Positions 11,201-22,530 of a stretch of DNA of 64,000 nucleotides are shown in pieces. Position numbers and translations under genes: made by a program. Source of the stretch: Macrotrachela quadricornifera (Eukaryota; Rotifera; Eurotatoria; Philodinida; Philodinidae). Below the pieces are notes generated by a model. That model was not told the DNA's origin. It saw only the letters and a program-made list of their open reading frames with translations, and ran no database searches. The stretch's first letter is position 1. Each line of letters begins with the position of its first letter. The DNA lies in NCBI GenBank assembly GCA_022393335.1, contig JAJEKB010021076.1:170405-234404 (forward strand), given 5' to 3'.

Positions 11201-12388
11201 ACGAGATGCAAAGCGTAGTCCCTTATTATGCGTTACCTGTTATATTTTCTTCTCACAATAGAAGTATGGCTATTGTAAGTTGAAAAGACTACGTATTTTT
11301 ACATTAAAAGAAAGCTTCCATTGTTAGAAAAACTTTTAGTGGATAATGATAATTGCAGATGAATATGATTTATTAACATAGTAAGTATAAATCGGATGTT
11401 AATAATATATCATTTGATATTGTGGAATTATTTTGAGTATTATTATTGGTTTTGCGTTATACTTGTGAATAAAATACATATGAAAGTGATTTGAAACAAA
11501 AGTTTCTTTATATTTGTGTATGCTATTAAATGTTGATGAGGATATAAATACAATTTTATTAGGTGTTGATGGGCATTTTTAGATACTTTAAAGATAAAAC
11601 ATATGAGAAAGTATTTTGAATTGTATGATATGGAGTTATTTCTAGCTTTTTTATCATATTAGTCAATAAATGGTAGGTGCTACAGACGTATCTATAAAAC
11701 TCCAACAGACATTATTATATACTTTAGTCATGTATTCCTTGTTTTCAATCATTTTGTCAAGTTTATAGATCTTTATTCTATATTTTATGGTATTTTCATA
11801 ACAAATGCATTATGAAAATGGCTTCATTTGTATACAGACAAATTAATTGAATGTTTTTGTAAATGTTAACGAATTTAAGTTGGATGTGAGTGTTGTATTA
11901 TATGGTTATAGTGGATATTAGTAGTGATTTTTCTGATATTTTAAACCTACTGCCATGTTTCTAGCAAAACGTTTATTAAGGAAAGTGATTTGAAGATAGC
12001 ACTTATTTGGATCAAAAGATAGATCATGAGCGTCTGTCAGTGTTAGTATGAGATATAAGGGAAATACTAGGTTTTAGTGTGTCAAGTGGTAGTTTGAGGG
12101 TCTTTATTGAGAGTATAGTTTTTCTATTGTTCACACAAAATGGGTGTTTGTAGATGTTAGTTTCGATAGATCTCGAAAAGTTGAGTATTTAGAATGTTAG
12201 CATAAATTACTAATACACCCTCTCACTCGTATCACTAACATTCTATAAAAAAGAGAATACTGATAACATATTTTCTTTTGCAATTTTTTTTTGTAGTAGA
12301 ATAAACTTGGAAGATTTGCATAAACTCCTTTAAACTAGTAACCATCGTGTTTTTATTATCTTTTAATAGAATATCAAAGACATTCGTG
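11201..12388. other. upstream region of the ART gene
   Basis: T/A-rich non-coding DNA. A polypyrimidine tract ending in AATAG at 12365-12369 looks like an acceptor just before the coding start, so a non-coding 5' exon may lie upstream; I cannot locate it. Confidence 0.35.
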
Positions 12389-15300
12389 ATGAATCGCTTT
12401 GGTGACATTGATGTTTCATGTAAACGACTTCCACCAATTTACGGTTATCGTAGTGAAAAGCTTGTCTCTATTGAAAAAGCGCTTGAATTCATTCAATCTG
12501 AAATTGATGAATTACCATATTACATAAAAATAGCTAAAAAAAGCTGCCATTATCCGTCAGAACATGGTTTATCAAAAGATCAATCAGCTGCTCTTTATAT
12601 TTATACAATGGAATGGGGTGATACAGCTTTATATCGTCTATTGAATAAAGCGTTACGATTAGAAAATCGACAAGCATTAAAAATATGGTTTCCATATTTA
12701 AAATTATTTGACACAGCATTAGACAAACTACCTACTGTTAAGGAGGTGGTATGGCGAGGTGTCCCTCTTGATATTGGAAAGAATTTTACGAAAAATCACC
12801 TCATAACATGGTGGAGTATTAATTCATGTTCATCGTCAGTTGATGTTATTAAAGGTTTTCTCGGTAATGATACAAATTCAACTCTTTTTTTAATTGAAGT
12901 TATTAATGGAAAAAAAATGTCTGGTTATACAGAATATGAAAATGAAGATGAAATTATTTTACGAATGGGAACAGAATTTCGCGTTAAAAGCAATGCTTTA
13001 GAACAATCTAATGGTTCACACGTCGTACATTTGATTGAAATCGATGAGAATAATGATAATACAATACCACCGACTATGAATGAAATGCATGTGACGCCAA
13101 AATCCTCAAATCAAAGTACTTTGAGTAAGTCATTTTTATTTTTGCCTCAAGAGACGATGTTTTTCGATGCTATGCAGATAAATTTCATAATATTTGTTAC
13201 ACAGTTTATACAAAACAGAACGTATAGTCTAACAAAAAGAAGACCTACAGAATCTCACGAAGTGAACAGAAGGATATCAGAAATTTTTTTCAGATGACTT
13301 TTTTTATGACGATTCTTATGAGCTGTTTTTTTTACAGAAAACATTTTAATGGCAATCAAAGATATGATTGTCATTTTAAGACACTAAACATTAGAACTTT
13401 TTTCAATACACAGTTAGAAAATCCTTTCAACATAGTCTACATAAAAATATCATTGGTTTTTTCAAAACATATTTTAGTCTATAAAAAATGGTGCAAGATT
13501 TATTTTATCACCCATTATATTTATCTTTTTTGTAGAATAAGAAGATTTTGTGAGCGGCCATATGATTAGAAAAATATATGATGGATGTATTTTACTGAAA
13601 ATTTCAACATTCAATCATTAATTTTGAATAAAGTCGATAAATTAATAAGAAAAAAGTAAAAGAACAAACATTTACATTATGTTAAAATTAATAAGAATTA
13701 ATTGTATTCTGTAGAGTTATTTTTACCATCATGTTGACAAGTTCTAATTTTAAAACGAATCTTCGAATGGAATTATTTTATTTTTGAAACCTGCTTTGGA
13801 TCACTCCGACAGAATATAATATGAAAATTTTCTTTATTTTTACTAATGTGTTCATCTAAGGAAATTTATAGAGATTTACCTAAAATAGTTTCAGCGTGCA
13901 ATGAACGGCAAAGTTCTAGATCGAGTCTTTGATTTGTCACGATCTAATAAATTGAGAGGACTTGATATCAGGTAATTTTCAGGAACAGTTTCTGACCATT
14001 GAAATTATTATTTTTAAGAGAATCTTTTTTGACTCATCTAAATCTATAGAAATTATCTGAAGAAAAAGATTTGAACACGTATAATTACGATTAACTTTTT
14101 AACTAACGATCATCAAGTTTTCCTCCATTTAGTTTTTAAAATGAAAATTCAAAAAAGACTGTTGACGAAATGACATTAGATATTGATGTGAAAAATGCAT
14201 GCATCTTATAAAGATATGTATATACATAGATTTCATTTATGAACAATGAATTATCACTAGGTAACAAGATCCTTTTGTACATTTCATATTCCCTATTTCT
14301 TTGATATATGTACCACTTCTCAATGATAAATATTAATATTGTGCAATTCGACTAATTCTGTTCTACAAAAAAAGAAAATAGAAGTTAATTAAAACAAATT
14401 TTAAATTTACAATATTTTTGAGGAAGAAAAAAAATGTTGAATTTGACTAATACTGTTGTGTTATTTCAGAATATGAAATTGATAAATCAACAAATGTTGA
14501 GATGGATGTTATACTATCAGAAATATTCGATTCATCAACAATGGATCCTTGTACAAGTGAAACATCTGATAATGTTATTAATAATGAAGATATGTTAAAA
14601 TTAATTAAAAATAAAATATTACAAATTCTTGGTCTTAATGAAAATGAAATGAAATATACAATAATTAACGATTTACTAGAACATGGTCGACAATCTTTGA
14701 CTAAATATCAAGAGAATATTAGTCCGAAAATTTATAATCAACAAATGAATAATAATGATAGTGAATTAATACAATTATTAAAAGAATATTTTGAGTTAAA
14801 CTGGAAAATACAATATAATTTATCAAATGAATGGTTTACATCATTTATTGAACAATATAAAAATAAAGGAAATCCTGATCAATATGAATATGTTTTAACT
14901 CGCATAGCTAAATATGGAAATAGATTTATGAAAAATTATCCAATATTATCAATTATTTTACAACTCTTATTTGGTGGTATTGATGATGAATGTTTAATTG
15001 GAACAAATAAATTTGATAGATTATGGTTTTCAGTTACAAATTATGGCTTAAAATCAATTGAAAAATATAGTGAATATATTGCTCCAAATGTATTAAATGA
15101 ACAAATGAATAAAAATCAATCAATATTATTTAAAGCGTTGTGTGAATATTATCGACAAGATTTATTTCAATTATTAAAACAAAATAATATTACAAATACA
15201 CAAAATTTATATGATTTAACATTAGATAATGTTGCTGAACATGGTTGGATAGATGGTGTTAAGATAATTCAAGATGAAATACCTCCAAAAAAATTTACAA

Positions 15301-15404
15301 CCTTATTCGAAAATCTTAATCATTTTTTACAACAACAAAATATAACATCACAAATGACAGGTCACACAGAGTCAATCAAAACTATAATCGTTAAAAAACG
15401 ATAA
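12389..15404 (+). CDS. NAD:arginine ADP-ribosyltransferase with C-terminal repeat domain (2 exons)
   Basis: Predicted mono-ADP-ribosyltransferase of the eukaryotic ARTC type, which moves ADP-ribose from NAD+ to arginine side chains. Exon 1 is 12389-13124 and exon 2 14470-15404; donor GTAAGT and acceptor TTTCAG join in phase (A+AA gives Lys246) to give 556 residues. The R-S-E signature is present: Arg123 in VVWRGV, Ser143 in WWSINS, and the E-x-E loop at 186-188 (ENEDEIIL), followed by GTEFRV. I start at MNRFGD because an acceptor-like site precedes it; the longer open frame begins at 12347. There is no signal peptide, unlike GPI-anchored vertebrate ARTs, so a cytosolic site is likely. Exon 2 encodes about 310 residues, mostly helical and Asn/Gln/Ile-rich, with four degenerate repeats each carrying HG or YG (near 317, 394, 437 and 503). 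The 1.3-kb intron is long for this genome, so exon 2 could instead be a separate gene. Confidence 0.75.
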
Positions 15405-15769
15405 TCTAGATCAGAGTTTCTGTTGTTATTAGATTGTATACTGAATCAATAATATTATATTTCACTCCACATTTTGACGAGCTAGCGATCGGACGCGTCT
15501 TTTCGTCTTCTTTGGATAAAAGTGTTACTATATTTGAATCTTACGATTTCTTGTATACACTATTAGTGGAACTTATTTTACCTGGTTTACCTGTTGTATA
15601 TTGTGATTAGTTGATCGAATTTCCAAAGTAGTATCTGGTTTTGATCATCTGGTGACCTAATTAACTTTAAAGTTAATTAGATATTTATTTATTTATTTAT
15701 TTAAGTATTAATTAAATTACATCATTTTATATTCATTCACTGATAAATAAACTTACTTTTGGTGGATAA

Positions 15770-17269
15770 ATGCCTCCAAAGAAAGGAGGTGGGGGTGGTG
15801 CAGCCAAACGGACTAGTCTTCCGAATGACAAAGCACAAAGGCCGGCAATGCAGACACAAAGGCCAACAACAACACAATTGACAAATTACACTACAGCTGG
15901 CATTAATACATTGGCTGGCAAGACCAACCAATCAAAGTTCTCGATTGCTCCTCTGGTAGTTGAAGGTGTAAAATGGAACAAAATGCAACTGAACGACCTG
16001 ATCAAGGAACAACTCAAGGACATCAAAATTGCTAATATCCAACTTAGTAGATCAGGCAGTTTTACATTATACGCAAGTGATGTGAGTTCATTTAATCGTA
16101 TATTAAATGAGTTAACACCAATTCTTGCAACAAATGGTCAGGCATCAACTAAGATATATGTACCTCGTTCTATTCAGAGAGTACAAGATACTGAAAAAGT
16201 CGCTTTTGTTAAAAGAGTCGACTTAGAAATTCCAGAAAGTCGAATAACTGAAGCATTAAAGGATGTGGGACTTAATGCTATCGATGTTGTCCGACTTACT
16301 AATAGAGAACAAAATAAGCCGACCACAACAGTTAAAATAACATTTTACGACCCACAAAATCGTAATACATTTATACATACTGGTCTACAAGTGGATTCTA
16401 TGCATTTCACAGCAGAACCAGCATCACAGAACACCAAACCGGTCCAATGCTACTTATGCCTCAAATACAACCATGTTGCAAAGTACTGTAAGTCGAAGGA
16501 TCAGTTATGTGCTCGATGTGGTGGTAATCACCGAGTTGAACACTGTACTGCTGCTGCTGACCTACTAAAATGTACAAATTGTAATGGTGCACACTTAGCT
16601 ACATCAAATACTTGTCCAAAATACCAAGAGCAAGAGGAGCGATTGCTTGATCTGGTCAATCAATATTCATCAACAAATAAATTACCGTCAACGGTGCCAG
16701 CATTAAACAATCCAAATGAATTTCCATCATTACCAAGCTCATATCAACGACAACATGATCAATCACAAAATAATATGCTTGAAGAATTAGTTAATGCTTT
16801 AACAAGTAAAATGGAAAAGATTATGGAAGAAACCGCAACGCGGCTATTCAAATCACTTCAACAGAGAATCATCAAATTAGAAAAATCAATCTTAACTAAA
16901 GACAATATTGTTAAAGACGATTATGAAACACTTGACTCTGATTCATCTGAAGAAGAAAGTCAAGTTGCGAAGCATATGAAGAAAATGCAAAAGCAAAGAT
17001 TAGACCAAAGCAAAACGAATCTTCAAAACATGAACACATCAAATACACCAAGTGATATTGCAACCACATCAACCATAGCATCTAACAACACATCAGCTAA
17101 AACAACAACAATCGAAAGTGACATCGTTATGAAACCACCACGAAAACAAAAAGCCACAACGAAGCCAGCAAAGAGAACACGTTCTCCCAACAGCTCATTA
17201 GAATCATCGACAGTAGACAACAAAGATTTAAAGTCAAATAACAACGATGATCACATTATGTCACATTAA
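15770..17269 (+). CDS. ORF1, gag-like zinc-knuckle protein of the retrotransposon
   Basis: A 499-residue nucleic-acid-binding protein. It starts with a Gly/Lys-rich basic tail (MPPKKGGGGGAAKRT) and has a central region of about residues 50-215 that resembles the RNA-binding domains of arthropod gag-like ORF1 proteins. Three zinc knuckles follow between about 226 and 285: CYLCLKYNHVAKYC, CARCGGNHRVEHC and CTNCNGAHLATSNTC. A coiled-coil-like segment (about 330-375) and a Ser/Thr/Lys-rich basic tail close the protein. It overlaps ORF2 by 23 bases in another frame, so ORF2 would be reached by reinitiation or termination-coupled translation. Role: packaging element RNA into the particle used for target-primed reverse transcription. 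Confidence 0.88.
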   Translation: MPPKKGGGGGAAKRTSLPNDKAQRPAMQTQRPTTTQLTNYTTAGINTLAGKTNQSKFSIAPLVVEGVKWNKMQLNDLIKEQLKDIKIANIQLSRSGSFTLYASDVSSFNRILNELTPILATNGQASTKIYVPRSIQRVQDTEKVAFVKRVDLEIPESRITEALKDVGLNAIDVVRLTNREQNKPTTTVKITFYDPQNRNTFIHTGLQVDSMHFTAEPASQNTKPVQCYLCLKYNHVAKYCKSKDQLCARCGGNHRVEHCTAAADLLKCTNCNGAHLATSNTCPKYQEQEERLLDLVNQYSSTNKLPSTVPALNNPNEFPSLPSSYQRQHDQSQNNMLEELVNALTSKMEKIMEETATRLFKSLQQRIIKLEKSILTKDNIVKDDYETLDSDSSEEESQVAKHMKKMQKQRLDQSKTNLQNMNTSNTPSDIATTSTIASNNTSAKTTTIESDIVMKPPRKQKATTKPAKRTRSPNSSLESSTVDNKDLKSNNNDDHIMSH

Positions 17270-19943
17270 TATTAACACCATCATTAAACACAAAGACGAA
17301 CTCTTAGCCAGATTCTCCAAATACGACGTCATCTCTGTGAATGAAACTAACCTGAAGAAGGAGCGCACGTTCTCTCTATTATTGGGTTATAACATTTACA
17401 GGAATGATCGAGTAGGAAAGTCTGGTGGCGGAGTATTATTAGCAGTGAAACATCACATTAAATGTCGAGAAGTGCTGAACAAGACAACACAAAATAAAAA
17501 TGAAGTTATAGCAGTGGAGATTGAAACAAAAAATTTCAAATCAATACTGATATCCTCCATTTATGTTCCTCCAACAGCAAAAATCGATCTCAGTGTTTTT
17601 CACGAGCTATACAACATCAACAACAACTGCATTATCGTAGGTGACCTTAACGCAACATTTCATCAAATGGGATCAGTAAGGGCCAATGTGAGAGGAAGAC
17701 AGCTGCAAGAATTGTTTAAAGAAGGATTTATTGAAGGTGTCGATGATGATATTCCTACATTTGAGAAAAACGACTATGAAGTCAAGCTTGACTGGATCTT
17801 AGGCAGTCAGCCACTTCTATCGTTCATATTAAATATAGAAACACACCCACCAATTGGTACATCATGCGGACACAAACCAATAACCTTCGACATCTCGGAT
17901 AGAGCGGAACCAAGACCACCGTCTCCAAGACTGTCATTCAATTTTAAAGCAGCAAAATGGTTATTATTCAGAAGTAAATTAGACCAAAAACTGATATTGT
18001 GGGACAGTAATCGTCGATTGGATTCATCATTAGATATAGAAGAATATACGTCGTTTATTACCAACTCCATATTGGTAGCAACGAAAGAAGCCATTCCACC
18101 AGTTAAACAAAAGAATACATCATATTCACCAAGTGAGGCATCGAAAAACTTGATAAAATTAAAACATCAAGCTTATAGACGATGGAAGAAGACTGGAGAT
18201 TATATGGACAAACATCATTATTATAACTCCAAGATCTTACTAACAAACTCACTTAGAAATGACAGAAGACACAACTTTACCGAGTTAATGTCTTCATTAT
18301 GTCAGAAGAAAATGTATTCAGATGCTGTTTGGCGAACGGTACGCAAATTCCACAACAAACGGATTAAGCAAACCTATGCAAACGTCATGAAATACAACAA
18401 CATCACAGCAACATCAGATAGAGAGAAGGCAGACCTATTTGCAGATTATTTCCAAAATGAAGTCTACTCTCAATCTACTGATACATCGCCATTTCATGAC
18501 CAAGTAACTCGTCAAGCAAGCATCATTAAAAATGGATATATAGCCAAATCGAACAAAACCAGATGGAAGCCAATCACTGTTAAAGAAGTTAAATCTCATC
18601 TTAAGCAGCTTCGAAACAGCTCCACTGGTCCAGACAACATTCACAACAGGTGTCTTAAGAATTATTCAGAATTACTTGTCCAGCATCTAACCAATCTGTA
18701 CAATCTGATTCTGAAGAAGGGTTATATTCCAGAACGGTGGAAACAGGCAAACATTATTCTTCTATTAAAGCCGAAGAAAGACAAGCACCATCCGTCAAGT
18801 TATCGGCCGATTAGTCTCCTTAGTTGCCTCGGCAAACTACTGGAGAAAATAATCAAGCAACGTCTAATGATTGAACTTAATCGACGAAACATCTTACCAC
18901 AACATCAGGCAGGCTTTAGACCAGGCAAAAGCACTACCTACAATATAGTAAGATTAGAACGATATGACGATGGTAAGCTTAGATGTGATCGTCGAAAGCT
19001 CCACTCGGCTGTCGTACTATTCGATATTAAAGCGGCTTTTGACTCGGTATGGCATGATGGTCTAATTTACAAACTTAATGATCTACGTCTTCCTCGTTAC
19101 ATTGTCCAATATTTGATCTCATTCTTACACAACAGAACTGCGGCAATTGAAATTGAAAATGTATTATCACGTCCATTCAATCTTATGAGCGGTACTCCAC
19201 AAGGATCTCCGTTATCACCATTACTATACATCATGTTCACGGCAGATTCGATGAATGGAATACCGACTCATACGGAACACGGGTTATTCGCCGATGATAC
19301 CGCTCTATGGACATCTGGAAATTCCATCAAAACTCTATCTTCCAGATTGCAACAATCCATAGAAGAATTCGAAAGTTGGTGCCAGTCATGGAAGCTCCAA
19401 CTCCAACCAACAAAAACCGAACTGGTCCATTTCAGTATACACCCAAGGAAGAAGTACAAGAATCCAGTGGAGGTAACAGTTAGCAACACTACCATCAAAC
19501 CACTCGATCATACAAGATACTTGGGTGTGATTATGGACAAACAACTTAAATGGCGAAGACATCTCGACCATATCGAAAGCAAGATTGGTCCACGGATCAG
19601 TCTTCTCCGATATCTGTCGAGAACGGCATATGAACCCAATATGAAGACGATGATAAACATCTTCAAATCAATTGTCCGTACAATCATTATTTATGGTTAT
19701 CCTGTTCTACTGACAGCTGATACAAAAGTATGGAACCGTTTGCAGATCATGCAAAACAAAGCATTAAGAGCTGCACTCGGGTTACCAATTTATACATCTG
19801 TGGATTACATACATAAGATCAGCAATGTCCAGAAGATCAAGGATTATGCAATTGAATCACTACACAAGTCAATCCAAATGGCAACCATGAATAATGATAT
19901 TGTATTAAAAACTCATTTGCAAGATATTTTTAATGCAATTTAA
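17247..19943 (+). CDS. ORF2, apurinic-type endonuclease and reverse transcriptase
   Basis: An 898-residue replicase. Residues 1-230 form an exonuclease/endonuclease/phosphatase-fold nuclease: HININT near the start, SVNETN, IIVGDLNA, LDWILG and CGHKPITFD are the expected metal and catalytic blocks. Residues about 455-720 form the reverse transcriptase: SSTGPDNIH, SYRPISLL, QAGFRPGKST, VVLFDIKAAFDSV, GTPQGSPLSP, and the catalytic FADD near 681. A C-terminal domain follows; no RNase H is seen, which fits the jockey clade. The frame has no stop or frameshift, so the copy may be young or still competent. It nicks genomic DNA and primes cDNA synthesis from its own RNA. Confidence 0.93.
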   Translation: MITLCHININTIIKHKDELLARFSKYDVISVNETNLKKERTFSLLLGYNIYRNDRVGKSGGGVLLAVKHHIKCREVLNKTTQNKNEVIAVEIETKNFKSILISSIYVPPTAKIDLSVFHELYNINNNCIIVGDLNATFHQMGSVRANVRGRQLQELFKEGFIEGVDDDIPTFEKNDYEVKLDWILGSQPLLSFILNIETHPPIGTSCGHKPITFDISDRAEPRPPSPRLSFNFKAAKWLLFRSKLDQKLILWDSNRRLDSSLDIEEYTSFITNSILVATKEAIPPVKQKNTSYSPSEASKNLIKLKHQAYRRWKKTGDYMDKHHYYNSKILLTNSLRNDRRHNFTELMSSLCQKKMYSDAVWRTVRKFHNKRIKQTYANVMKYNNITATSDREKADLFADYFQNEVYSQSTDTSPFHDQVTRQASIIKNGYIAKSNKTRWKPITVKEVKSHLKQLRNSSTGPDNIHNRCLKNYSELLVQHLTNLYNLILKKGYIPERWKQANIILLLKPKKDKHHPSSYRPISLLSCLGKLLEKIIKQRLMIELNRRNILPQHQAGFRPGKSTTYNIVRLERYDDGKLRCDRRKLHSAVVLFDIKAAFDSVWHDGLIYKLNDLRLPRYIVQYLISFLHNRTAAIEIENVLSRPFNLMSGTPQGSPLSPLLYIMFTADSMNGIPTHTEHGLFADDTALWTSGNSIKTLSSRLQQSIEEFESWCQSWKLQLQPTKTELVHFSIHPRKKYKNPVEVTVSNTTIKPLDHTRYLGVIMDKQLKWRRHLDHIESKIGPRISLLRYLSRTAYEPNMKTMINIFKSIVRTIIIYGYPVLLTADTKVWNRLQIMQNKALRAALGLPIYTSVDYIHKISNVQKIKDYAIESLHKSIQMATMNNDIVLKTHLQDIFNAI

Positions 19944-20149
19944 AAACAACACCTACTATGTTATATATATGATCAACATCGATATACTAGACCAATGATG
20001 GGTCAATAAAATTCACATGGAAAATGTTATACGGGAATCGATCATTACGAACCTGATATTACATTTACCCATATATTATTTTATTATACAATATGATAAT
20101 GGATCAATTTATTGGCTTATTCGTGGTCTGGTATTCATTTAATACATTT

Positions 20150-20440
20150 ACTCTGCTTCATTCTCATATCCAATATGAGGTGAAGTAGGTTTACCGACTT
20201 ATTCCAACAACATCGATTTATGTCTTTCATTTACCCTGCTTCATTTTCATATTCAATACGAGGTGAAGTAGGTTCATCGGCTTATTCCAACAACATCGAT
20301 TTACGTATTACATTTACTTCACTCCATCATCATATTCAATATGAAACGAAATCAAGTAAATGGCTTATTCGTATCAACATCATTAACACTTTTCCCTCGC
20401 TCGTCTCCTTCTTCATATCTAATATGAGAAGGAGCCTATG
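20150..20440 (+). repeat. four hairpin-containing repeats in the retrotransposon 3' UTR
   Basis: Four degenerate units of about 75-85 bp, each with a stem-loop around CATAT-(C/T)(C/T)A-ATATGA and followed in the first three by a shared tail (GGCTTATTCCAACAACATCG in units 1-2). Stems: CTTCATTCTCATAT with ATATGAGGTGAAG (20156-20187), CTTCATTTTCATAT with ATACGAGGTGAAG (20239-20269), TTTACTT with AAGTAAA outside CATAT (20311-20358), and CTCCTTCTTCATAT with ATATGAGAAGGAG (20405-20434). The outer stem changes sequence but keeps pairing, which suggests a selected RNA structure, perhaps the site bound by the element's reverse transcriptase. Confidence 0.65.
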
Positions 20441-20690
20441 TTCTTGTTTGTTCGATGATTTAATATCATCATAGTCTATTTTTTAAGGCCTATATTGTGT
20501 TTTCCTCATATATACTTTTTCACTCTCCATATTATGTTCTATTTCATTTATTTTATACCATTTCTCTCTCGAGACATAAGACAACTGTCACGCGTCTCGT
20601 CGTTGTTTTTCGCTTCCAGCCTTGTGTAACATCGGTTGTGGAAATGTAACGGTTCTGTTTTATTTTAATAAACTAAATTAAGGCTTTTGA

Positions 20691-22530
20691 TTCCAAAAAA
20701 GTAAAAGTCTTCATTTTTTTCGGCCAAAACTATTTTTTGGCTGTCTTCGGCTGATCGAGCGCAAAAAATTTGATAAAAAAAACTTTTTCAAAACGGTTGT
20801 ATAATCTCTATGGAATTACCCAATTGATTATTTTGACTAAGAAATAGTTCACTAATTTTTATTAGATCAGCTTGGGTTTTTCAAGAATCAAGGAAGAGTA
20901 GAAAATTTTCGTCAATTATTGGACACAGAACTTGATTTAAGAAAAAGTAATATTTTTAACCACCGCTTTTTCTTGATAGTGGAGCTCTGACGACAACGTT
21001 CTGTGGTACAATTATATTTTCTTCTTCTTGAAGGATGAATAGGAATAAGAAAAGTCCTTGATGAGACAGACCTTTGATATTATAGTTCTTTTACTAATGC
21101 TAAGATACTAATACGCCTCAACCATGAAAACCATATAACTTGCATATCTCTCAAAGGATACATCAACAGCAGCTAATATTTTAACCTTGTTATTTTGACG
21201 ATGAAAGCTTTCTTTTGATGTAAAAATATCTAGGGTTTTTAACTTACAGCACAAACAATTCCATTGTCAGTAAGATATGACAAGGCTCCGTTTTGAAAGG
21301 AACTTATAAGCAATCCCTTTAGGGTTTTCGCCATACATATGAAAAGACTTCATCCCGCACATGCAACATGACCAACTCGCAGGTACATTCTGGTGATTAT
21401 TCTTGTTGCAATTATTCAGCAGCTCATTCAATTGCCAATCAGATTTCCAGGTCGAACTCAGCCCATCGGATCCGATTAAATCCGGTAATTTTTCCGATAT
21501 AATCCGATGCGATCCGCCATTCAGATTGAATCATCTGGGTTGAGCTTTCTTGATTTTTGGACTGTTGTCATCATCATTTTTGACCTTACTCACTAAATTT
21601 TGTGCAGCACTTTCGAATATAGAACAACTGGCATGTGCGATTAACAACTGAGAGATACAGTAGTGGGCAAAAAAAGTTGCCGTTTAGTGTATACACTTTA
21701 TTTTAAGCTATTTCATACGTTCTTCAAACAATCATTCCCAAGTTATTTGTAGAAGTTAGGTACTACCTTTATGCATTTAGTGACCTTAGTATTCTTTGAA
21801 AGCTTTTATATAGCTTCGTAAAAATGACTCAAAATCCAAGCACCAGTTGTATGCTATCTGACCAATAGATTATATTACATTATTGAAGTACTGATCATTG
21901 GATAGAAGTTTGTAACTACTGTATAACGATGATCCTCACTCACACTAGCCATAGTAAAATTTTCAAGATCGCGGAGCCTAGCACTGTGTTACAGTGAGGT
22001 TAACGATATGGTTCGTGAGCCATATATAGCTCAAACTACTATTGGGTCACTTAGTAGCGCAACTGTCGGTTTAGTTACACTACTCCACTAGACCACTTAA
22101 TCGATTGATATAAATGAAAAACTTCGAGATATCGATAAACCGAAAGGATTTTAACGTGAGAAGAAACGTGAAACTCATGCGTAAGTTATAAATTTTTTAA
22201 CTACTTCCAAGTACGTAAAATTATTGTCCCTTATGAACTCATAGAGAGTGAAAAGCTTTTAATGATTAATCTGTTTATAGAGTACAGTATTTGTGCAATA
22301 TAACAACATTGAAAAGCCCACATATCTTATACTTCTATTAAAATAATCTTGAAAAAGTCTCTTGGCAATTATTTTTGCACTCCACTGTATATGAATTAAG
22401 CATGAAGATCTATACAGATCGGATCAAAGTCCACTTAGATCACACCCCCAGAATAGGTTAGACTATGTGTCTTGAGATTATTTTGGTTTTATTTGAAATA
22501 AATTTACCAAGTTAAAAATACGAAAAAAAA
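20691..22530. other. intergenic region, one small repeat element
   Basis: AT-rich DNA with no gene recognised. The only structured piece is the short repeat-bearing block at 21455-21544. Confidence 0.4.
21455..21544. repeat. short inverted-end block with ~10-bp ATCCG repeats
   Basis: About 90 bp with related inverted ends (AACTCAGCCCATCGGAT on the left; AGCTCAACCCAGATGATTC read inward from the right) around repeats of ATCCGATTAA / ATCCGATGCG type. The architecture resembles the minisatellite-bearing TIR elements at 4929, 52031 and 61758, but the end sequence differs and no target duplication is visible. Confidence 0.35.

Larger units (their letters stand above)
15476..20690 (+). mobile_element. 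jockey-like non-LTR retrotransposon, apparently full length
   Basis: Two long ORFs without disruption (gag-like, then endonuclease/reverse transcriptase) with a 5' leader of about 290 bp and a 3' region of about 740 bp. The element is richer in GC and Asn/Lys/Thr codons than its flanks. Possible limits are a GC-rich block at about 15476-15500 (GACGAGCTAGCGATCGGACG) and the T/A-rich end at about 20660-20690; I could not find a convincing target duplication, so both ends are approximate. It lies just downstream of the ART gene and in the same orientation. Confidence 0.85.

Noticed and set aside
13125..14469. Open frames in the ART intron (for example 13294-13569)
   Set aside because: They begin after a good donor site and have intron-like composition.
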